Assembly (NCBI GenBank): GCA_018993265.1
Contig: JAGKSW010000001.1
Coordinates: 1-34,559 of the forward strand
Origin: Nostoc sp. TH1S01
GTDB lineage: Bacteria > Cyanobacteriota > Cyanobacteriia > Cyanobacteriales > Nostocaceae
Length of the DNA stretch: 34,559 nt
Direction: 5' to 3'
Both the position numbers and the translations under genes were made by a program. Numbering within the stretch: position 1 is the first letter of the stretch; each line of letters starts with the position of its first letter. Positions 15,419 to 24,426 of the stretch are shown here, piece by piece. A model generated the notes under the pieces. That model made no database searches and was not told where the DNA came from. It saw only the letters and a program-made list of their open reading frames with translations.

Positions 15419-17566
15419 ATGCCTTACGAAAACTTAGAAATTAACACACAAACACCCGTTTTATCTTGGGCAAATCATCCTTTAGCAAGTGATGAAACCA
15501 AGATGGCGCAAAATGTGGCATCACTACCATTTGTATTTAAACACGTCGCCTTAATGCCAGATGTGCATTTAGGCAAAGGTGCTTTAGTTGGTTCTGTAAT
15601 TGCTACCAAAGATGCCATCATTCCTGCTGCTGTGGGTGTTGATATTGGTTGTTTTGTAGGATATACTTTAGTTCCTTTAGTTGATGGAAAATATTATCGC
15701 ATTCAAGAATTAGCCGAAAAATATCAAGAGTTTATTGTTTATGCTTGCACTCCTACAGGCAGAATAGTTGCATCTACAGCAACCGCAAAATTGACTAGAA
15801 AAAATGCACCACTTGTCAAAGTTATTTTAGATAACGAAGAGGAGATTATTTGTACACCTGATCATCAATTTATGCTTCGGGATGGTAATTATCAAGAAGC
15901 TGGATTACTGCAACCAGGAACTTCTCTGATGCCTTTTTATTCTAAAGTTGACAAAGATGGCTATACCTTAATTTCTCAACCATACTCTAAACGATGGCAG
16001 AAAGCACATTGGATTATTGCTAGGTCTGGTTTACTAGGTGAAATTCCTAAAATTTTAGGACAAAGAACAGTTATTCATCATCGAAACTTCCAAGAATCTG
16101 ATAATCGACCAGAAAATTTGGAATTTATGGGTGCTAATGATCATTCTGCTTACCATCGTTCTTTAGTAAAGCAGAATCAGCATTGGCATTCTCCTGAATT
16201 TGAACAAAAAAGAATTGCTGCCTTAGCTAAAAAAGCACAAACTGTAGAGGGACATAATTATTACGCAGAAAGAGGCACTAAAAATATTCTGAAATATATG
16301 CAGCAGCAACCAGAACATTTTAAAAATGCTGTTGCGGATAATGGAAGTCGAGGGAAACAATATCTAATTACCTATAATACTAGTAGAGAAGGAAGAGCCA
16401 AGTCTCAGGAAATAGCGAATAGGTATTACACTTGTGAAATTTGTGGTGCAGAAGTGAAGACACCAATTGGTCTTCATAACCACCGTAAAAAAGAACATCA
16501 ATGTAACCACAAAGTTATAGCGGTTATCCCTCTAAAATACACAGAAGATGTTTATTGTTTGACAGTACCCGAATTTCACAACTTTGCTCTTAAAGCTGGA
16601 GTTTTCGTACATAACTGCGGTATGTCTGCTATCAAAATGCCATTTAATGGCGATAAATTAGAAGGCAAACTCAAAAAAATTCGCCTCGATATTGAAGCGG
16701 CAATTCCCACAGGTTTCAACGAAAATAAAGAAATTGAAAAATCGGTTTCTAACTGGCAACGTTGGCATGATTTTCAAGATTTGCACCCTGGTGTGCAGGA
16801 CTTAGAAAATAAATCGATGAAACAAATGGGTTCTCTTGGCGGGGGAAATCACTTTATTGAAGTGTGCCTCGATACAGAGAACCAAGTTTGGCTAATGTTA
16901 CATTCTGGTTCACGTAACATTGGGAATAAATTAGCTCAATGTCATATTAATACAGCTAAAGAATTAGCCAAGATGGCGGGGAATAATTTACCTGACCCAG
17001 ACTTAGCATATTTTGTGGCCAATACACCAGAATTTCAAGCTTACTGGAATGATTTGCAATGGGCGCAAGACTATGCACGTTTCAACCGCGATGTGATGAT
17101 GATGCGTTTTAAGCACATTATTGAAAAACATTTGGCGGGTGGAAAAGTAACTAAACCTTTATTACAGGTAAATTGTCATCACAATTACGCCGAAAAAGAA
17201 GTACATTTTGGCGAGGATGTGTATGTCACTCGTAAAGGAGCAGTCCGCGCCCAGACAGAAGATTATGGGATTATTCCTGGTTCAATGGGGGCGAAATCTT
17301 TCATTGTCAAAGGCAAAGGTAATGCTCATAGTTTCTGTTCTTGCAGTCATGGTGCTGGCAGATTATTATCCAGAAATAAAGCCAAAAATGTCTACACCCT
17401 TGATGACTTAATTGAGCAGACTAAAGGTGTAGAATGCCGCAAAGATAATGATGTTTTAGATGAGATTCCAGGTGCTTATAAACCAATTGAGCAAGTAATG
17501 GAAAATCAATCTGATTTAGTCGAAGTTGTGGCGACACTCAAGCAAGTTGTGTGTGTCAAGGGTTAA
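15419..17566 (+). CDS. rtcB: RNA ligase RtcB interrupted by an intein
   Basis: The 715-residue precursor, after splicing, gives an RtcB of about 393 residues. RtcB joins 2',3'-cyclic phosphate and 5'-OH RNA ends with GTP and Mn. The N-extein (1-77) includes LMPDVHLGKGALVGSVI and VGVDIG. The C-extein (from Cys400) begins CGMSAIK and includes the SLGGGNHFIE motif, MLHSGSRNIGN, QVNCHHNY and the SHGAGR site holding the GMP-linked His. Uninterrupted RtcB reads GVDIGCGM, so the intein sits directly before the metal-ligand Cys. It starts at ATG 15419 with no strong ribosome site. The gene stands alone, with a hairpin terminator at 17581-17610. Confidence 0.95.
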   Translation: MPYENLEINTQTPVLSWANHPLASDETKMAQNVASLPFVFKHVALMPDVHLGKGALVGSVIATKDAIIPAAVGVDIGCFVGYTLVPLVDGKYYRIQELAEKYQEFIVYACTPTGRIVASTATAKLTRKNAPLVKVILDNEEEIICTPDHQFMLRDGNYQEAGLLQPGTSLMPFYSKVDKDGYTLISQPYSKRWQKAHWIIARSGLLGEIPKILGQRTVIHHRNFQESDNRPENLEFMGANDHSAYHRSLVKQNQHWHSPEFEQKRIAALAKKAQTVEGHNYYAERGTKNILKYMQQQPEHFKNAVADNGSRGKQYLITYNTSREGRAKSQEIANRYYTCEICGAEVKTPIGLHNHRKKEHQCNHKVIAVIPLKYTEDVYCLTVPEFHNFALKAGVFVHNCGMSAIKMPFNGDKLEGKLKKIRLDIEAAIPTGFNENKEIEKSVSNWQRWHDFQDLHPGVQDLENKSMKQMGSLGGGNHFIEVCLDTENQVWLMLHSGSRNIGNKLAQCHINTAKELAKMAGNNLPDPDLAYFVANTPEFQAYWNDLQWAQDYARFNRDVMMMRFKHIIEKHLAGGKVTKPLLQVNCHHNYAEKEVHFGEDVYVTRKGAVRAQTEDYGIIPGSMGAKSFIVKGKGNAHSFCSCSHGAGRLLSRNKAKNVYTLDDLIEQTKGVECRKDNDVLDEIPGAYKPIEQVMENQSDLVEVVATLKQVVCVKG
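15650..16615 (+). mobile_element. intein with HNH homing endonuclease in RtcB
   Basis: Residues 78-399 (322 residues). Block A begins with Cys78 (CFVGYTLVPL). Block B is CTPDHQFMLRDG with T146 and H149. Block F is EDVYCLTVPEFHNFAL, and block G ends VFVHN with His398-Asn399, followed by Cys400 as the +1 nucleophile. All splicing residues are present. The insert includes an HNH core (VIHHRNF at 218-224, DNRPENL at 228-234, H242) typical of HNH endonucleases, and a zinc-ribbon or finger-like stretch (C339, C342, H353, H355, H360, C362). It should splice out after translation and could home into intein-less rtcB alleles. Confidence 0.93.
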
Positions 17567-17580
17567 AGCAACTAGAACAA

Positions 17581-17610
17581 GAAAGTGGTGGGTATGAATC
17601 CTCCACTTTC
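17581..17610 (+). terminator. hairpin downstream of rtcB
   Basis: GAAAGTGG (17581-17588) pairs with CCACTTTC (17603-17610), 15 bp after the rtcB stop. There is no clear T run, so termination strength is uncertain. It also lies just past the 3' end of the convergent pseudogene. Confidence 0.5.
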
Positions 17611-17633
17611 TGGATAAGGTTTGGTGGGCAAAA

Positions 17634-18650
17634 TTAATTTTTACTGATACCGTCGCAGAGATGGCGATCGCTTTCTTCTACGTCTGCGCTATTTTGGAGA
17701 TAATCTCGCGCCCAATCACAAGCACTAACCATCAAAGAATCTAGATTCCAATCCCAAAAAATCACCATATTGTCATCACTAGTAGAAGCGATGGTTTGAC
17801 CATCAGGACTAAAAACCACGCTTTTTACTGGATTTTGATGCTCAAGACTATTGCGCTCATGTACAGAATAAACTGCTTTTTGCAAAACTCCTAAAGTTAA
17901 GGGTTTAGTAATTTTTTGTTCTTTGAGGATTTTTCCCGCTTTAATTCCTTCCGTGAGTGCTTTTAATTCTTGATGAGAATCAAACAATGCTAAAGAAGAT
18001 TGACTGATAGCCTCAGCTTTAGCTATTTCGGCTTCTTGCTTTTGAGACTAAGCCAGCAGCCCCAAACTAGCACTCACAATCACAGCTATAACTGCACCAC
18101 CAGCAACTCCCCAAGCAGTTCTAATTTCCCGACGGCGACGGGCTTCTTTTTCTGCTTCTTGACGCTGGCGCAATTCTACACAAGCACTGACATAGTTAGC
18201 CTCAAGTTGATTCAAAAATCCAACTTGTTTAGATAAAATCTGGGCATCATCTAACCTACCGCCACGATGCACTAAATAATTATCATCTTTTTGTTGCTTG
18301 TCCCAATCTAACGCCGCCTGACGAATTGTTTCTCGTAGTTGTAAATTTGTGCGGTTTTCATTTCGCCAATTGCATCTTCGACTGTGGCTAAAACATCAGA
18401 TGGTATTTCTCCCAAAGCTTGACGCACACTTGTCACGGCGGCTTGAACATCAAAGGGTTCTAAGCTAAACCGCCCAATTTGGTCAGGACTGGCGACTAAG
18501 ATTAAGGCGCGTAAGTCTCTGCGGCCAATGGGGCGAAAACGGCGGTCTGTAATTGCTGGAATATAAAATGAAAATGGTGTTCGCTGTTCTAAAGTTAATA
18601 GCCAAGGGTTGTTTAATGGTTATTTCGGTTTCAAACTCGACCCACTAGCT
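17634..18650 (-). pseudogene. wrecked CHAT-STAND-WD40 gene
   Basis: Pieces of one large gene run right to left. WVEFETEITI (about 18620-18650) is frameshifted at the AAA near 18614 into NNPWLLTLEQRTPFSFYIPA and FRPIGRRDLRALILVASP (to 18361), which matches CHAT-type N-terminal regions. The frame then jumps, with the NTPase core deleted, into NENRTNLQLRETIRQAALDW and GGRLDDAQILSKQVGFLNQL (18365-18051), ending in a hydrophobic helix IAVIVSASLGLLA. TAG at 18048-18050 interrupts, and the same frame continues SQKQEAEIAKAEA, FDSHQELKALTEGIK, a single WD40 repeat VKSVVFSPDGQTIAS, and the usual tail CDWARDYLQNSADVEESDRHLCDGI. Intact relatives carry many WD40 repeats. At least two deletions, one frameshift and one nonsense codon make it dead. 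Confidence 0.82.
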
Positions 18651-18895
18651 CCAGTAGCAAGTGCTACATAATTGCTACATAATAGCTATATACAAATACA
18701 GTAAAGTTCAGTATCTCCACGTAAAAAAATGTGCCTTTACCCCCACCAGTGCATGATTTTTAAAGTATAAAGTGCCGCGATCGCAGCATGGCAGAAAATA
18801 CAAAATTCTGCCCCTTCATCTTTAAGAGTGTGATTTTTTGCTATGTAATTTTTATAAAAAATGGTTATCAACCAAGTAATTAAATAATATTTTTT
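18651..18895. other. noncoding stretch between two broken genes
   Basis: AT-rich, with short direct repeats of GCTACATAAT near 18665-18685 and one HIP1 site near 18777. No ORF, RNA gene or clear promoter is seen. Confidence 0.5.
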
Positions 18896-18936
18896 TCATA
18901 AAAAAGAGATGCCTGAATTTAATTCAGCATCTCTTA
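18896..18936 (-). terminator. strong rho-independent terminator
   Basis: AAGAGATGC and TGAATT (left) pair with AATTCA and GCATCTCTT (right), with a one-base bulge. On the minus strand the stem is followed by seven T residues. It lies 13 bp beyond the stop of the minus-strand remnant at 18949, which argues that this remnant was once a real gene. Confidence 0.8.
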
Positions 18937-18948
18937 TCCAAAAATTAA

Positions 18949-19266
18949 TTATTTACCTGTCACTTTATCAATTATTTCTGATGCTTTTTTAGCAATACTT
19001 CCTTGAGAATTTTGTGCTTGTTCCTCTTTTAAATTATTTTCGTACGCCTTTTCCAAAGTATTTAAGTTTTTTGAATCTTTTACTGCTTGCTCGTAAGCTT
19101 TTTGTCGGTCTTCTTCTTGAGTACCTACCCCTGGATCATATTCATAGGCACGGTTAATTTTTTCTTCGGCATTAGGTTTATACTCAGGCGGTATCAGCTT
19201 TATTTCTTCTAGAGTAGTTGCATAACTTGAGTAATTTGCCTTTGGTGAGTGGTTATTCCGGAAAAC
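18949..19266 (-). pseudogene. start-less open frame, remnant of a small Lys/Glu-rich protein
   Basis: The minus-strand frame is open from just after TGA (about 19267-19269) to TAA 18949-18951, giving about 105 codons with no ATG, GTG or TTG near its beginning. The product contains LEEIKLIPPEYKPNAEEKIN, RAYEYDPGVGTQEEDRQKAY, then EQAVKDSKNL and ends SEIIDKVTGK. It is hydrophilic and helical, and its codon use looks real. The perfectly placed terminator downstream supports past expression. Either the 5' part is lost or a frameshift separates it from its start. I do not recognise the family. Confidence 0.55.
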
Positions 19267-19443
19267 TCAAGTGTCTGATATATGAAGAGAAAATATTACA
19301 CGTAAGTATTACGTATAATAAACATTATATGCGCCCTTGTATGTTTTTTTGGGCATGATTAAGCAGCTTTTTGTTAATGCTGAGTTCGGGTTAATATTGT
19401 TTTAGCGCGTACTTGCTTAATAAATAGCTAATAGAAGGTTGTT

Positions 19444-20304
19444 ATGACACTTGAAGAGTTGTGGCGGCAAAAAAGTGATCAAGAACTAGAGTTAGCCGCC
19501 AGACAGATTGCTGAATATAGAGAGGAAGCACAACAAGTAATCAGAGACGAACTCAAAAGGCGAAAATTGCCTGAGCCTAAGGTTTTTACAAGAACTGTTG
19601 TTCAAAGAAATCCAGAATTGTTGGGAAATTGTTTGGAGAGGTTAAGACTTGATGGATTTGCCTCTGAACATCCGGCACGTTGGATTATAGGAATTCCGCT
19701 TGCCCTGCTTTTTGGTTTATTACTTCTTGCTTCTGCTACCCATTCAATTGGTAATTTAATTTGGGGTGTTGCTCTTGTTGGAGGCAGTTTTTGGAGCATC
19801 TATAGGGCTATAAATTATCAAAATTGTTATCTTTTACTTTATGAAAAAGGTGTAGTGTACGAGCAGCCCAATCAGCGACAATCAGCTTACTATGATGAAT
19901 TGCAAATTTGGCAAGATATTAAGCGAGTTTCTGTCAATTTTTTTCCGAGCAGGACTTCATATTGGTATACTATTCAATTTCCAAGTGGAGATCGCCTTGA
20001 CACGATCCAGAAGATAATTGGCGAAAAGTTGCAAGAAATGATGACTCAGTATCAACTGCCTCAAATGCTTGAACTGTATAATCAAGGATACACTATTACA
20101 ATGGGGTCAGTTTATCTTGACAAGAAAAAAATAATTATTAATGGAGAAAGTTTAAACTGGTCAGATGTTAGTCATCTGGATGTTATTAAAGGTAAACTTT
20201 GTGTTTACAAAGTGGGTGGTCGTTTCCCTGCTGTTCGCATTCTTATTTCTGAAATACCCAATGTATATGTTCTTCTCAATTTGTTAAAGCATTTAGGCTA
20301 TTAG
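19444..20304 (+). CDS. membrane protein, possibly DUF6585-like
   Basis: The 286-residue product has an N-terminal helical segment (LEELWRQKSDQELELAARQIAEY), a Lys/Arg-rich linker and a hydrophobic hairpin of two helices (residues about 82-119, IGIPLALLFGLLLLA and LIWGVALVGGSFWSIY). A soluble C-terminal domain follows, with YLLLYEKGVVYEQ, then beta-rich sequence, and MGSVYLDKKKIIINGESLNWSDVSHLDV. The last part (Y.LYE.G ... W.D) resembles DUF6585 proteins, where a PH-like domain is predicted; this is a tentative match. It is monocistronic and starts 2 bp after GGTTGTT. Function unknown. Confidence 0.65.
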   Translation: MTLEELWRQKSDQELELAARQIAEYREEAQQVIRDELKRRKLPEPKVFTRTVVQRNPELLGNCLERLRLDGFASEHPARWIIGIPLALLFGLLLLASATHSIGNLIWGVALVGGSFWSIYRAINYQNCYLLLYEKGVVYEQPNQRQSAYYDELQIWQDIKRVSVNFFPSRTSYWYTIQFPSGDRLDTIQKIIGEKLQEMMTQYQLPQMLELYNQGYTITMGSVYLDKKKIIINGESLNWSDVSHLDVIKGKLCVYKVGGRFPAVRILISEIPNVYVLLNLLKHLGY

Positions 20305-20341
20305 AGTCTATTTATAATAGACGATTTATAAAGTAAATCTT

Positions 20342-20508
20342 AGAGGTTGTTTTAAAAGTGGTTCGTTTTGTTTATCGGCACTTACAGATCCCCCCAACCC
20401 CCCTTAAAAAGCAGGGCTAAGATTCTCTTAAAATCCCCCTTTTTAAGGGGGATTTAGGGGGATCTAAAATGTTTTGCTACCAACAATAGGACTTTTAAAA
20501 CATCCTCT
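20342..20508. mobile_element. MITE-like element with 18-bp terminal inverted repeats
   Basis: AGAGGTTGTTTTAAAAGT (20342-20359) and ACTTTTAAAACATCCTCT (20491-20508) are inverted repeats with one mismatch. Inside is a second inverted repeat: CAGATCCCCCCAACCCCCCT (20385-20404) with its following A run faces TTTTTAAGGGGGATTTAGGG (20440-20459). At 167 bp with no ORF, this fits a non-autonomous transposon. A target duplication is not clear. Confidence 0.7.
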
Positions 20509-20701
20509 TCAGTAGTAGCGTGTATAGACTAAAATAGTGCATTATATTGGAAAAATTAACCGCAGATGGACGAGGCAGTGCGTTGGGCGGCTCTGCCGAC
20601 TCCCTCACTGCCGTGCAGATAAAGGCGGATGAAATCGGTTTTTGAATGCAACATTTTAGTCGTGTCACGCCAATAATAATCAATATTAACGAAGCGATCG
20701 C
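20509..20701. other. intergenic stretch with a G+C-rich dispersed repeat
   Basis: 20575-20625 contains GAGGCAGTGCGTTGGGCGGC and CTGCCGTGCAG-like pairing sequence of a kind seen between genes in Nostocales. No gene is supported. Confidence 0.45.
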
Positions 20702-21307
20702 TCAACCTTTTTTAGACACAGCCAGACTATTCAATAAATACCAACGCCAAGGCAAATCTACGCCTTTAGTTAAACCAATGCGAGTCGTCTGAATTAAAGA
20801 GAGATTTCCTTGTTCTAGCTGTTGTTCAAACTCAGGATGGCGGTGTTCTAACCAGAGGGGTTGACCAATCTCTAGGAGTGTTGCATTCAATGTCAAATCA
20901 ATTTTCAAAGCGCGGCAAAGTTTACCTGGCCCAGCAGCGATGCGATGCGGTTTGAGTCGTTCTTTCTGGTCAACCCAGGTAGGTATTTGCTCTAACTCCA
21001 ATGCACGCAAAAGTACAGCACTAGCAATTCCATCTCGGTCAGTTACAACATTCAGACAGTGGTAACTACCATAAATTAAGTACACATAAGCCTTACCAGC
21101 AGCATCAAACATGACTTGATTGCGATTAGTCCGGCCACGATAAGCGTGCATTGCCGGATCATCAGGCGCATAAGCCTCAGTCTCGACAATCAGTCCCCGG
21201 AGAATACAACCATCTGACATTTGTCGTACTAAAGTACAGCCAATCAGTTCAGGTGCAACTAAAGTTGAGGGACGAGTCAGCCAAGTTGCATCAATGTAAG
21301 ATGTCAT
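20702..21307 (-). CDS. mpg: 3-methyladenine DNA glycosylase (AAG/MPG family)
   Basis: The 201-residue enzyme removes alkylated purines in base excision repair. It shows the AAG family motifs: LIGCTLVR, LRGLIVETEAYAPDDPAMHAYRG with the catalytic Glu of ETEAY, NQVMFDAAGKAYVYLIYGSYHCLNVV, and AAGPGKLCRAL near the DNA-contact loop. Length is normal for bacterial members. It ends DLPWRWYLLNS, as in homologues. The gap to the upstream histidine kinase on the same strand is 32 bp, so cotranscription is possible. Confidence 0.93.
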   Translation of the reverse strand: MTSYIDATWLTRPSTLVAPELIGCTLVRQMSDGCILRGLIVETEAYAPDDPAMHAYRGRTNRNQVMFDAAGKAYVYLIYGSYHCLNVVTDRDGIASAVLLRALELEQIPTWVDQKERLKPHRIAAGPGKLCRALKIDLTLNATLLEIGQPLWLEHRHPEFEQQLEQGNLSLIQTTRIGLTKGVDLPWRWYLLNSLAVSKKG

Positions 21308-21339
21308 AGAATAGGGGCTAGTATTTTTTACTCAGCACT

Positions 21340-24102
21340 TTAATTCTGGATACTTTGCCGGATGGGAATTTCAATGCAAAATTCTGTGCCTTGACCTGGT
21401 TGTGAATCGCATTTAAAAATACCACCATGCTTTTCTACCACAATTTGGTAACTAATTGATAGTCCTAAACCTGTACCCTTACCTACAGGTTTAGTTGTGA
21501 AAAATGGGTCGAAAACTCGTGTTTTCAATGCTTCTGGTATGCCTATTCCATTATCTTTAACGTAAATCACCACGCTCGGCACATTTTTGTTCATCTCACC
21601 AACCGTAGTACGAATGGTAATTTGATGTTGATGAGTTGCTGAGGTTGATTCTGGGTAGTATTCTAAAGCGTCGATCGCATTGGTCAACACATTCATAAAT
21701 ACTTGGTTGAGTTGTCCTGCATAGCACTCTACCAATGGCAAATCACCATACTCTTTGATGACTAGAATGTCAGCACTATCTGATTTCGATTTCAAGCGGT
21801 GTTGCAAAATCAGCAAAGTACTATCTAAACCTTCGTGAATATTCACTACCTTCATTTCAGCTTCATCCAGGCGAGAGAAATTACGTAAGGACATGACAAT
21901 TTGCCGGATGCGTTCTACACCAACGTTCATGGAAGCAAGAGTTTTTGGCAAATCTTCCGAGAGGAATTCTAAGTCAATATCTTCCAGGCGATCGCAAATT
22001 TCTAAACCGGGGTGAGGATATTGTTTTTGATAAAGGTGTAACATCCCCAGTAAATCATCTGCATACTCCCGCACATGGGATAAATTGCCATAAATAAAAT
22101 TTACTGGATTGTTGATTTCATGAGCCACACCCGCTACTAACTGACCCAATGAAGACATTTTTTCGGTTTGGATAAGTTGAGTTTGGGTGGTTTGTAATTC
22201 ATGCAAAGCTTTAGCTAGTTGTTGGGCTTGTTGCTGAGTTTGCATAAGTAACTGGGCTTGCTGCACTGCTATACCCAATTGCGCCGCAATTTGACTGAGA
22301 AAGTTAACTTCTGAAGGTTTCCATTCGCGGGGGCCAGAATGTTGATAGGTGCAAAGTAAACCCCAGAGTTTTTGTCCGACAAAAATGGGAGCTAAAACAA
22401 CAGCATGAATTTGATAATATTCTAGATTGTCTAAATGGCATTGGCTAAATCCCATTTTATAGATATCATCAACTGCAAATGTTTCGTTGTGGCGATAACG
22501 TCCTCCCTCTGTGTCTTGGAGGTAAGTGTCATTCCAAATGGTATTTATCCTAATTTTGCTTTCATTTGTCCAATGGGGACTAGTAGCTTCAAAATCTCCG
22601 ACAAATTCACCACCCCAATCTTCTGTAAAGCGATAAACCGAAACGCGATCAGCTTTGACTAACTGACAGACTTCTTTGGTGGTGATTTGAAAAATCGTAT
22701 CAGTATTTAAAGACTCACGAATTTTGGCAATTACGCCAAATACTGCTTGTTGCTGTTCATAGGTGCGTTGCAGTTCAACTGTGCGCCTTTTTACTTGATG
22801 TTCTAAATTGAGATTAAAGGCTTGTACTTGTTGATAAAGTTCATATTGTTGAATTGCTGAGGCAAAATGTTTGGCAATTTCTCTAGCTAATTCAATGTCT
22901 GCGGTTGTCCATTGTTTTGCTTGGGCTGTTTTTGATTCTTTCCAGACATCAAAAGACAACCGGGGATATAACTGGCGGCGATCGCGGTCAAATTTACCAG
23001 CCCACAAGGTTTCTGTGTCGATTTCATTGCGAAAGATACTTAAATATCCGACTAATTGCTGACGATAACACAGCGGAATCATCAGCAAACTGCGAATTTT
23101 TGTAGGTTTAAAAGTCGGTTGCAAAGTTCGCAAACTGGCAGTTTGATAAATATCGTTAATTGCCCAAACGTCATATTCGCCAGACTGATAATGTTCTTGC
23201 CAGACGTTATACTGCTCCATTAAGGGATAAATTGTGTCTTCGGGAATTTCTGGCTGCTGTCCGCAGGTGTAAACCTGAATGCAGTTGCTACCCGGAATTA
23301 AACATTCTTTGACACTCCGAATGTGACCATTGGAAGCTTGAAAAGCCTCGTTTCTAATACATAGTCTCCCACCAGAACCTTTAAAAGCTGCCACAGTTTC
23401 TTCTAATGCTGGTTGTAAAACAATAGTCGGGAGGGAATGCAGGAGGGTAGCAATGCGATTAATCACACTTTCCCGTTCGGCTTTGACGCGGGCTTGAGAA
23501 AGAAGATTGCTTTGCGCGATCGCCACCGATAATTGATCTACAACCATTTGCATCGCTTCTAATTCATAGAATGAAATAGAATGCGCTTGGGAATGATGAG
23601 ATACCAACAGTCCCCAAAGTTGATTTTGATGCAAAATCGGCGCTACTACACAAGATTTAACTCCCATCGCCGTTAAGTATTCCGCATGGCAAGGATCTAC
23701 AGGGCGGTAACGAATATCTTCCGGTTTCAGTTCGCCTGTTTCTAAAACATTTATGGGACTGTGACCAATCTGTTGCAATTCCACATTCACAACAGAACGT
23801 ACTTTAGATTTTATAAACAGTTCACGCGCATGAGGCGGAATATCATCGGCGGGAAAATTTAGTCCTAATAGTGAAGGTAAACGCTGTTCATAAATTGATT
23901 CACCAACAACTTGACCCGTACCATCAGCATGAAATTGATAAATCATTACTCGGTCAGTTCCAAGTAAGCAGCGTACTTCTGCGGTTGTGGTTGCAATAAT
24001 TTCTTCTAACTCTAATGTTTGACGAATACGATTTGTGATCCGGCGCAGGAGACTCTCTTGATTAAGTCTTGTCCGCAAGTTTGTATCTGCTATTTGGGAC
24101 AT
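21340..24102 (-). CDS. knotless phytochrome-type GAF-PHY-GAF histidine kinase
   Basis: The 920-residue product has no N-terminal PAS domain. GAF1 (about 20-198) has [16 protein letters not shown] and [11 protein letters not shown], with Cys138-His139 at the usual bilin-binding place. A PHY-like domain (about 205-425) shows tongue motifs W367-A-G and PRLSF (380-384). GAF2 (about 452-618) has [11 protein letters not shown] with Cys555-His556, as in cyanobacteriochromes. A helix leads to HisKA with H661 in [11 protein letters not shown], and then HATPase_c with [27 protein letters not shown]. It is probably a bilin-binding light-sensing kinase with two chromophore sites. Bilin attachment is inferred from the Cys-His pairs only. 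No response regulator is adjacent. Confidence 0.9.
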   Translation of the reverse strand: MSQIADTNLRTRLNQESLLRRITNRIRQTLELEEIIATTTAEVRCLLGTDRVMIYQFHADGTGQVVGESIYEQRLPSLLGLNFPADDIPPHARELFIKSKVRSVVNVELQQIGHSPINVLETGELKPEDIRYRPVDPCHAEYLTAMGVKSCVVAPILHQNQLWGLLVSHHSQAHSISFYELEAMQMVVDQLSVAIAQSNLLSQARVKAERESVINRIATLLHSLPTIVLQPALEETVAAFKGSGGRLCIRNEAFQASNGHIRSVKECLIPGSNCIQVYTCGQQPEIPEDTIYPLMEQYNVWQEHYQSGEYDVWAINDIYQTASLRTLQPTFKPTKIRSLLMIPLCYRQQLVGYLSIFRNEIDTETLWAGKFDRDRRQLYPRLSFDVWKESKTAQAKQWTTADIELAREIAKHFASAIQQYELYQQVQAFNLNLEHQVKRRTVELQRTYEQQQAVFGVIAKIRESLNTDTIFQITTKEVCQLVKADRVSVYRFTEDWGGEFVGDFEATSPHWTNESKIRINTIWNDTYLQDTEGGRYRHNETFAVDDIYKMGFSQCHLDNLEYYQIHAVVLAPIFVGQKLWGLLCTYQHSGPREWKPSEVNFLSQIAAQLGIAVQQAQLLMQTQQQAQQLAKALHELQTTQTQLIQTEKMSSLGQLVAGVAHEINNPVNFIYGNLSHVREYADDLLGMLHLYQKQYPHPGLEICDRLEDIDLEFLSEDLPKTLASMNVGVERIRQIVMSLRNFSRLDEAEMKVVNIHEGLDSTLLILQHRLKSKSDSADILVIKEYGDLPLVECYAGQLNQVFMNVLTNAIDALEYYPESTSATHQHQITIRTTVGEMNKNVPSVVIYVKDNGIGIPEALKTRVFDPFFTTKPVGKGTGLGLSISYQIVVEKHGGIFKCDSQPGQGTEFCIEIPIRQSIQN

Positions 24103-24426
24103 TGTTTTTAAATTTAAAAAATGCAGAAATTAAATATCTTGTCATCGATAAATCTAAAAACATTGTGAAGTTTATATGTTCTATTTGTCGACAGTATAAC
24201 TACGGTCAAAATACAGTAAATACTCTTATGTTTTCGTTACAGGTTTTTACATTATTTTTTTTAGAAAAAATTTCTCCTGAATTTATATATATTCGATAAA
24301 CTTTTGTGGTTAAAAACTTTAATAAAAGGCAGGCATTCATACTTTTATAAAAAAGTAGAGACATAAAAAATGCTATGTCTCTACTCTTAAACATTAATTT
24401 TTATTTGAGCCTTTTTACCCAGAAAA
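24103..24426. other. intergenic region between the kinase and Get3d genes
   Basis: 324 bp, very AT-rich. Apart from the terminator hairpin at 24354-24385, no gene or repeat is seen. It should contain the promoter of the histidine kinase. Confidence 0.55.
24354..24385 (-). terminator. rho-independent terminator of the Get3d gene
   Basis: AGTAGAGACATA (24354-24365) pairs perfectly with TATGTCTCTACT (24374-24385). On the minus strand it is followed by six T residues. It lies 42 bp after the stop codon at 24427. Confidence 0.85.
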
